Shown piece by piece: positions 31,596-36,167 of a DNA stretch of 36,167 nucleotides. The stretch is taken from the IMG/VR virus record IMGVR_UViG_3300025168_013319, positions 1 through 36,167 of that record. The stretch is one strand, 5' to 3'. Numbering within the stretch: the first letter of the stretch is position 1; every line of letters begins with the position of its first letter. The notes beneath the pieces are model-generated. The model ran no database searches, had not been told where the DNA came from, and worked only from the letters and a program-made list of their open reading frames with translations. The stretch comes from a virus. The position numbers and the translations under genes are program-made.

Positions 31596-32647
31596 TGTCC
31601 ACATATATTGATAAGAAGTTTATTAATTTTCTCTCACCCCAACTAGAAAAGTTCGCTTGGAAGCGAGACAATCTGGCGAATTGCAGATGTCCTATCTGTG
31701 GTGATTCAAAGAAAAACAAGAACAAGGCCCGTGGGTTCTTCTTTCAGAAGGGAACCGACTTCTTTTACAAGTGTCACAACTGCGAGGCAAGTTTTTCTTT
31801 GTATCGATTACTCGAACAGGTTGCCCCCAACTTAATGAAAGAATATGCTCTAGAGCGGTGGAAGAATGGAGAGACAAACAAGTCTAACTATATACAACCG
31901 AAGGAAAAAGAGATGTTCAAGTTTTCAAGACGAGATCCAAAACCAAGACCAGGAATCCTGAAGGGTATACCTTGCATCAAGGAATTGTCTAAGGATCATC
32001 AGTGTGTTGAGTTTGTCAACATGCGAGGCATTCCAAAGGAACACTGGGACAAGTTATACTATACAGATAACTTCGGATCATTCATGAAAAGAATTGATCC
32101 AGATCGTTATGATATGGTGGGAGCAGAACCCAGACTAATCATACCGTTTTTCAACAAGGACGGGGAAGTTGTAGCAGCACAAGGTCGCAGCATCAATTTC
32201 AAAGAGGATGCAAATCGCAGACGAACTGTCAAGTATCTCACGGTAAAGAGCGATAAGTCTTCTGATAGACTTTGGTATGGACAGTGGCGAGTCGATCCAA
32301 AGAAAAGGATCTACATCGTAGAAGGACCCCTCGACAGTCTCTTCTTGCGTAATTCAATTGCAATGGTTGGTGCTGGCGCACTTGATCAAATCCCAGCACA
32401 TCTCAAGCACAGTGATGGTGTTTATGTATTGGACAATGAACCAAGGAATATCCAGATAGTTCGATACAACGAAAGACTGATTGAACTTGGTAAGAAAATT
32501 TGTATTTGGCCTTCTTCGATTAAGGAGAAGGATATCAATGACATGGCATACAATAAATCAACTCGAACAATCGAGAAGGTTATCAACGACAACACGTTCA
32601 CTGGAATGAGAGCAACCCTCAAACTAAATCAATGGAGACGAGTATAG
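31595..32647 (+). CDS. 61: DNA primase gp61
   Basis: The gp61 primase lays RNA primers for the lagging strand with gp41. The 350-residue protein has an N-terminal zinc ribbon CRCPICGDS ... CHNCEAS (C32, C35, C60, C63) and a TOPRIM core with the glutamate in IYIVEGPLDS (E243, D246) and a second metal site at VLDNEPRN (D280). Length is close to T4 gp61 (342). ATG 31595 overlaps the gp41 stop (TGATG). The assignment is secure. Confidence 0.94.
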   Translation: MSTYIDKKFINFLSPQLEKFAWKRDNLANCRCPICGDSKKNKNKARGFFFQKGTDFFYKCHNCEASFSLYRLLEQVAPNLMKEYALERWKNGETNKSNYIQPKEKEMFKFSRRDPKPRPGILKGIPCIKELSKDHQCVEFVNMRGIPKEHWDKLYYTDNFGSFMKRIDPDRYDMVGAEPRLIIPFFNKDGEVVAAQGRSINFKEDANRRRTVKYLTVKSDKSSDRLWYGQWRVDPKKRIYIVEGPLDSLFLRNSIAMVGAGALDQIPAHLKHSDGVYVLDNEPRNIQIVRYNERLIELGKKICIWPSSIKEKDINDMAYNKSTRTIEKVINDNTFTGMRATLKLNQWRRV

Positions 32648-32648
32648 A

Positions 32649-33593
32649 ATGTCCGAAATTTCAGTATGGATGTGGGTAGGGTTTCTCCTCGCCGCATACA
32701 GTGTGATTGCAAATGATTCGATCCAGACTCTCGGAACTTGGATTGCGAGTAACAAAAAGGTAAACTGGAAGTATATGTGGGTATACGCCTCATCTGTGCT
32801 TCTTATTGCCATCTGGTACGGTTGGTGGGCATACGACGGGGATATATCTTACGGAAGACTCAACAAGATTCCGTTTGAGGGAGTAGAATGGTATCAAGCA
32901 CTGGCCCCAGCAGTGCTTCTTGTATTGACCCGTTTCGGTGTTCCCGTTTCTACTTCATTCCTAGTGCTTTCTGCCTTTGCATCAACACTGGTGCTACAGA
33001 AGGTTCTGATGAAGTCGATGCTTGGGTATGCTGTTGCAGGTGTTGCCGCATATTTCATCTGGTTGATGCTCACTCGTCTGATCGATGAAGGTAAGAGTGT
33101 AAAGGACACAAACAAAAGAAGATGGATGGTTGCTCAGTGGATAACCACGGGATTCCTTTGGTGGACATGGTTAAGTCACGACATGGCAAACATCGCCGTG
33201 TATCTCCCACGACAAATTCCAGTTGGTGTCATGTTTGTTATCTCCGCCGTATTCGTTGGTGGACTTGCATGGATGCTTCAGCACCGAGGTGGTAGGATTC
33301 AGGAGATCGTAGTACAGAAGAAAAATACTAAATATGTACGTTCTGCAACCTTGATTGATCTCTTTTACTTTGTTATACTGTACATCTTCAAGGAAGTAAA
33401 CGATATTCCAATGTCAACAACTTGGGTATTCGTTGGACTTCTTACTGGTAGAGAACTTGCCATTGCCTCTTTCCGTCAAAAGGATGGTATCAAGAAAGTG
33501 TTCCCGATTGTAGGGAAAGATTTCTTGAAGTTAATGGTTGGATTGGCAGCATCTGTTATTATCGTACTAATTGTTCAAAATATTAAGGATTGA
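32649..33593 (+). CDS. PiT-like (inorganic phosphate permease-type) membrane protein
   Basis: This 314-residue, very hydrophobic protein has about eight to ten predicted membrane segments by eye. PiT permeases contain two inverted repeats with GANDVAN and PVSTTH signatures. Here the first half carries ANDSIQTLGTW (21-31) and FGVPVSTSFLVL (about 97-108), the second half carries SHDMANIAVYLP (about 177-188) and IPMSTTWVFVG (about 253-263). It would take up phosphate at the inner membrane with sodium or protons. It is shorter than bacterial PitA (about 500) and has no soluble domain. It starts one base after the primase gene stop. The repeat layout is strong, the substrate is inferred. Confidence 0.75.
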   Translation: MSEISVWMWVGFLLAAYSVIANDSIQTLGTWIASNKKVNWKYMWVYASSVLLIAIWYGWWAYDGDISYGRLNKIPFEGVEWYQALAPAVLLVLTRFGVPVSTSFLVLSAFASTLVLQKVLMKSMLGYAVAGVAAYFIWLMLTRLIDEGKSVKDTNKRRWMVAQWITTGFLWWTWLSHDMANIAVYLPRQIPVGVMFVISAVFVGGLAWMLQHRGGRIQEIVVQKKNTKYVRSATLIDLFYFVILYIFKEVNDIPMSTTWVFVGLLTGRELAIASFRQKDGIKKVFPIVGKDFLKLMVGLAASVIIVLIVQNIKD

Positions 33594-33597
33594 TATC

Positions 33598-34314
33598 ATG
33601 AGAGTTTTAGATAGAGGACATGTTCAACTCGTCGATCACATGGGAAGTGATTTGACCGTTTGCAATGCAGCGAGAGTTTCATTCAATAAAGAAAGTGATT
33701 GGTGTACAGACGAAGCAGCAGTCACCCGACTTGCCGAAAGTGGATCCCAATATCATCCCGAAGACGTAAGAGATCTGTGTGATGGTGATAAGAAGTTGAT
33801 TCGCTACCTTGCGACTCATGGACATTGGACGCCGTTTGCACATCCTCAAATCACGCTGAGAATCAAGGCACCCGTGTCAATTCGCACTCAGTTCTTCAAG
33901 CACAAGCAAGGATTTGTTGAAAATGAGATCTCTCGCCGTTATGTCTCGTTCGAACCAGAGTTTTACTACCCATCATGGCGAGGGAAACCAACAGATGGAG
34001 CAAAACAAGGCAGTGATGACTTCATTTCGGTTCATCCTGAGGCAGAGAAGAACTTTGATAATGTGATGCGTCTTGCAATGTATACATACAATGAACTACT
34101 TCGTAATGGAGTCGCTCCAGAGCAAGCACGATTCGCTCTCCCGCAGGGAATGTACACGGAATGGTTCTGGACGGGTTCTCTTGCAGCGTATGCAAGATTC
34201 TACAAGCAACGCATCGATGAACATGCTCAGTGGGAGATCCGAGAGTATGCGGATACGATCGGCAAGGTAATTCAACCCCTTTTCCGTGAATCGTGGAAGT
34301 ATCTCACGGCATAA
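33598..34314 (+). CDS. thyX: FAD-dependent thymidylate synthase ThyX
   Basis: ThyX makes dTMP from dUMP with methylene-THF and FAD. The 238-residue size and the block RTQFFKHKQGF then VENEISRRYV (96-116) identify the family. The canonical RHRxxSxNExSxRY motif is altered: KHK replaces RHR, serine becomes phenylalanine and one extra residue occurs before NE, a variant found in many phage ThyX proteins. CNAARVSFN and HPQITLRIKAP are also conserved. ATG 33598 has AAGGA upstream. With dut and the DUF1599-like gene it completes a thymidine-nucleotide set. Last gene before the structural region. Confidence 0.94.
   Translation: MRVLDRGHVQLVDHMGSDLTVCNAARVSFNKESDWCTDEAAVTRLAESGSQYHPEDVRDLCDGDKKLIRYLATHGHWTPFAHPQITLRIKAPVSIRTQFFKHKQGFVENEISRRYVSFEPEFYYPSWRGKPTDGAKQGSDDFISVHPEAEKNFDNVMRLAMYTYNELLRNGVAPEQARFALPQGMYTEWFWTGSLAAYARFYKQRIDEHAQWEIREYADTIGKVIQPLFRESWKYLTA
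34284..34309 (+). other. Inverted repeat at the thyX end
   Basis: CCGTGA (34284-34289) and TCACGG (34304-34309) form a perfect six-base stem with a 14-base loop over the last codons of thyX, ending next to the late-type promoter. An A-run, not a T-run, follows, so it does not read as an intrinsic terminator for the upstream genes. It may be a chance palindrome or an RNA end-processing element. Confidence 0.3.
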
Positions 34315-34317
34315 ATA
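34310..34317 (+). promoter_or_regulatory. T4-late-type promoter (CATAAATA)
   Basis: CATAAATA matches the T4 late -10 element TATAAATA at seven of eight bases, between thyX and the first structural gene. The short stretch to the ATG at 34337 holds AAAGGAG (34323-34329), so a transcript starting near 34323 could still carry most of it. Its place at the early/late boundary supports the reading. T4 late promoters need gp55/gp33 and gp45. Confidence 0.55.
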
Positions 34318-34336
34318 ATAAAAAAGGAGTCTATTT

Positions 34337-34801
34337 ATGCCCTCAGCATATCACGAAATAATAATCGAACAGGGTGAAACCCTATCATTATACTTGACAT
34401 TCAAGGACGCAACTGGTGCAGTTAAAGATCTTTCTGGACACACCGCCGATATGATGTGTCGTCGATCTGCTCTTGCAGACGCTATTTTGTTTCATGCTCA
34501 GGGTTCTATCAACGCAGATGACAGTGTATCTTTTTCTGGATTGACTGGTGGTGGTGTGACTGGTGAATATACTCCGGGAAATACATTTGAAGGGACTGCT
34601 GGTTCGGGTGGAATAACTCTAAACTCAAGTAGTGCAGGTGCAACTGGCACAACGGGCGGAATTCTCATTCAGATGGATGCTGCTACAACTAAGAATCTTC
34701 CGCGTGGTAGATTCTTTTATGATCTGGAGATCAATCAACAAGGAACCGTGACTAAAGTTGTTAGTGGTAGATTTGAAGTTCTTGGGGAGATCTCCAGATG
34801 A
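34337..34801 (+). CDS. Virion structural protein, tail-fibre-associated
   Basis: This 154-residue protein looks like a phage baseplate/tail accessory protein: an N-terminal [17 protein letters not shown] strand and [15 protein letters not shown] segment as in BppU-like N-terminal domains, a glycine/serine/threonine-rich middle ([19 protein letters not shown]), and a closing [11 protein letters not shown] strand. Such genes often precede long collagen-like fibre genes in T4-like marine phages. It has a strong AAAGGAG and a late-type promoter, and overlaps the fibre start (ATGA at 34798-34801). Exact position in the virion is unknown. Confidence 0.6.
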   Translation: MPSAYHEIIIEQGETLSLYLTFKDATGAVKDLSGHTADMMCRRSALADAILFHAQGSINADDSVSFSGLTGGGVTGEYTPGNTFEGTAGSGGITLNSSSAGATGTTGGILIQMDAATTKNLPRGRFFYDLEINQQGTVTKVVSGRFEVLGEISR

Positions 34802-36167
34802 GTCAGAACCGAGTAGAAATCCAACAATCAAATCCAAGTATAACCATTGCATCTAATGCTGGTTTACCTGGTCCAGTGGGCCCTGCTGGTTCTGGTGGTG
34901 GAGGTGGTGGATCGGATGGATCTACTGGTGCTACCGGAGCAACTGGACCTACTGGCGCCCAAGGAACAACTGGTTCTACCGGAGCAACTGGACCTACTGG
35001 CGTCCAAGGAACAACTGGTTCTACCGGAGCAACTGGTGCTGCTGGCGCCCAAGGAACAACTGGTTCTACCGGAGCAACTGGTGCTACTGGACCAGCAGGT
35101 TCTGATGGTGACGATGGTGATCCTGGCGCTGCTGGCGCCCAAGGAACAACTGGTTCTACTGGTGCTACCGGAGCAACTGGTGCTACTGGACCAGCAGGTT
35201 CCGATGGTGACGATGGTGATCCTGGCGCTGCTGGCGCCCAAGGAACAACTGGTTCTACCGGAGCAACTGGACCGGCCGGATCTGCTGGGGGAGTTTCTGC
35301 TGATGCAGGACTAACACTTAATGGAAGCACAATTGGTATAGATCCAACCGCCGTAATTCATATCGCTGGTATCTCTAGTGATGGTGGTGCTACCTTTGGT
35401 GATTCGATTATCATTCCACTTGGCAAGAGCATGACCAATAATCAAAGTTCAGTACTTCGACCAACTGTTAAATTATCAACCAGTGAAGTTATAATTGATT
35501 CCAAATCCAGTGGTACGCCGGGAAGAATTATTGTAAGCAGTAGTGAAGTAAAAACAAAGTTTGTTCCTTTCGTATCAGAACAACTGATAAATGCCCAAGC
35601 GGGTATCTCAATGGATGCCGCTGGTATCACCTTCGCTGATGGAACTCACCAGACGACCGCAGTCAATCCAACCGCCGTAATTCATATCGCTGGTATCTCT
35701 CTTGACGCTGGTGGTATTGATCTTCCAGATGTAAGTTTCGTTGGTAATACTGCAAACATGCACATAGAGTATAATAGTGACAGTGTAATTAAGATCAAAC
35801 AGGGAACCAGCACAAAAGGAATGTTCCAGAACAATAATTTTGATACTTTTACTACAATAAACCGTTTTAATTCTGGTCTTATCCATGCAAAGTTGGGTAT
35901 CTCTGCTGATAATGGTATCAATTTAGGTACTGGTATCACCTTCGCTGATGGAACCCATCAAACAAGTGCCGCTGGTATCACCTTCGCTGAAACAATCCAT
36001 GTCGCTGGTATCTCTAGTGATGGTGGTGCTACTTTTGGTGGTAATCTTACTGTTGATGGTGGATCGACGTTCAATGACACTGTGAATATTGCTGCTGGTA
36101 AAAACGTCGTCGTTAATCTCAACTCTAAACTTGTGAGTGCCTCTGGTGGCAATGGCATTAAATTTAA
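34798..36167 (+). CDS. Collagen-like tail fibre protein (3' partial)
   Basis: At least 456 residues from ATG 34798, still open at the window end. After ~20 residues of lead ([20 protein letters not shown]) comes a Gly-X-Y region (about 22-163) of [15 protein letters not shown] triplets, with two acidic inserts [10 protein letters not shown]. Such triplets fold as collagen-type trimers in phage fibres. The following part has repeated beta-type segments: [15 protein letters not shown] at least twice and [11 protein letters not shown] twice, the latter a motif common in phage tail fibres. No stop codon was met in translating the frame. It overlaps the preceding gene (ATGA). Probably a receptor-contacting or lateral fibre. 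Confidence 0.88.
   Translation, partial: MSQNRVEIQQSNPSITIASNAGLPGPVGPAGSGGGGGGSDGSTGATGATGPTGAQGTTGSTGATGPTGVQGTTGSTGATGAAGAQGTTGSTGATGATGPAGSDGDDGDPGAAGAQGTTGSTGATGATGATGPAGSDGDDGDPGAAGAQGTTGSTGATGPAGSAGGVSADAGLTLNGSTIGIDPTAVIHIAGISSDGGATFGDSIIIPLGKSMTNNQSSVLRPTVKLSTSEVIIDSKSSGTPGRIIVSSSEVKTKFVPFVSEQLINAQAGISMDAAGITFADGTHQTTAVNPTAVIHIAGISLDAGGIDLPDVSFVGNTANMHIEYNSDSVIKIKQGTSTKGMFQNNNFDTFTTINRFNSGLIHAKLGISADNGINLGTGITFADGTHQTSAAGITFAETIHVAGISSDGGATFGGNLTVDGGSTFNDTVNIAAGKNVVVNLNSKLVSASGGNGIKF
34954..35270 (+). repeat. Direct repeats coding the collagen-like triplets
   Basis: The unit beginning GGCGCCCAAGGAACAACTGG recurs at 34954, 34999 (one base different), 35044, 35134 and 35233, spaced 45, 45, 90 and 99 bases. 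All spacings are multiples of nine, so whole Gly-X-Y triplets are gained or lost in frame. Two acidic blocks (around 35101 and 35200) sit in the longer spacings. Recombination or slippage at these units would change fibre length without breaking the frame. Confidence 0.9.
35342..35376 (+). repeat. 35-base direct repeat, copy 1
   Basis: A 35-base stretch beginning ATCCAACCGCCGTAATTCAT and ending at 35376 is repeated exactly at 35666-35700. It encodes the VIHIAGIS segment of the fibre, and a diverged third relative lies around 35994-36030. Copies are 324 bases (108 codons) apart, so the fibre stem seems built by duplication. Confidence 0.88.
35666..35700 (+). repeat. 35-base direct repeat, copy 2
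   Basis: Second exact copy of the 35-base repeat at 35342-35376, in the same reading frame of the tail-fibre gene. After it the two copies diverge (SSDGG in the first, SLDAGG in the second). Confidence 0.88.

Noticed and set aside
34284-34309. Intrinsic terminator after thyX
   Set aside because: The stem has six pairs with a 14-base loop and is followed by A rather than T residues on the + strand.
34954-35270. CRISPR-like regular repeats
   Set aside because: The spacers are not unique and everything is in one reading frame of Gly-X-Y triplets; this is a coding repeat.
34847-35314. Leucine/valine-rich + strand frame over the same repeats
   Set aside because: Another shadow of the collagen-like repeat. 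The fibre frame from 34798 has a coupled start, fibre motifs and continues to the window end.
34803-35330. Long proline-rich open frame on the minus strand over the fibre repeats
   Set aside because: It is the mirror of the Gly-X-Y repeats of the real fibre gene; GC-rich triplet repeats leave all frames open. It has no ribosome site and runs against every other gene.
1-36167. tRNA genes, insertion sequences, integrase or attachment sites
   Set aside because: The gaps between genes are at most 40 bases and no transposase, integrase or cloverleaf was seen.

Overview
This window is a 36-kb piece of a T4-like tailed phage genome (myovirus type). It was most likely sampled from a marine phage, although the host cannot be read from the sequence. 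The evidence is a near-complete T4 replisome on one strand: RNase H (rnh), sliding clamp (45), clamp loader (44 and 62), RegA, DNA polymerase (43), UvsX, helicase (41) and primase (61). FAD-dependent ThyX, a GroES-like protein and host-type metabolic genes point to the cyanophage/pelagiphage kind of relative rather than to T4 itself. All genes lie on the + strand. Most neighbours touch or overlap (ATGA, GTGA or TGATG junctions). The largest gap is 40 bases and no stretch over 300 bases lacks a gene.

Layout. (1) 1-2282: the 3' part of a PLP-dependent enzyme, translationally coupled to an adenine/cytosine-N-type methyltransferase. (2) 2288-6668: a perfect sigma70-type promoter, a lysine-rich basic protein, rnh, a small acidic protein, 45, 44, a GroES-like gene, 62 and regA. 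(3) 6687-24167: a 17.5-kb glycan island between regA and dut/43. It holds at least eight glycosyltransferase-like genes of different families, including GT2, GT25, GT29/sialyltransferase-like and GT10/fucosyltransferase-like. It also holds a carbohydrate-building set: a CMP-sugar synthetase fused to a cupin, a lysine-aminotransferase-like class III enzyme, a SIS isomerase, an SDR, a dehydroquinate-synthase-like cyclase, a sulfotransferase, a TagD-type nucleotidyltransferase, a CitE/HpcH-like aldolase fragment, two stand-alone cupins, a C-methyltransferase, a mini DegT aminotransferase, GDP-mannose dehydratase and a GalE-like epimerase. (4) 24164-34314: dut, a DUF1599-like gene, 43, a eukaryotic-type (GSII) glutamine synthetase, a small coiled-coil protein, uvsX, a hypothetical, 41, 61, a PiT-like phosphate-permease-type membrane protein and thyX. 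(5) 34337-end: a T4-late-type promoter followed by a structural protein and a collagen-like tail fibre that runs off the window.

The replication genes make and copy DNA. dut, thyX and perhaps the DUF1599 protein handle thymidine nucleotides. Glutamine synthetase and the PiT-like protein look like auxiliary metabolic genes for nitrogen and phosphorus supply. The island looks able to build and attach one or more unusual sugars, at least one activated as a CMP derivative, with possible amino, C-methyl and sulfate groups. Its target (phage DNA, virion protein or host surface) cannot be told from sequence.

The most novel part is 10101-17256. It places a GT29-like transferase, a CMP-sugar synthetase, a class III aminotransferase, an isomerase, an SDR and a cyclase in one overlapping operon without any NeuB-type synthase in view. 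Further points are near-consensus promoters at intervals, one of them placed to drive glutamine synthetase, and one predicted to give a leaderless mRNA.
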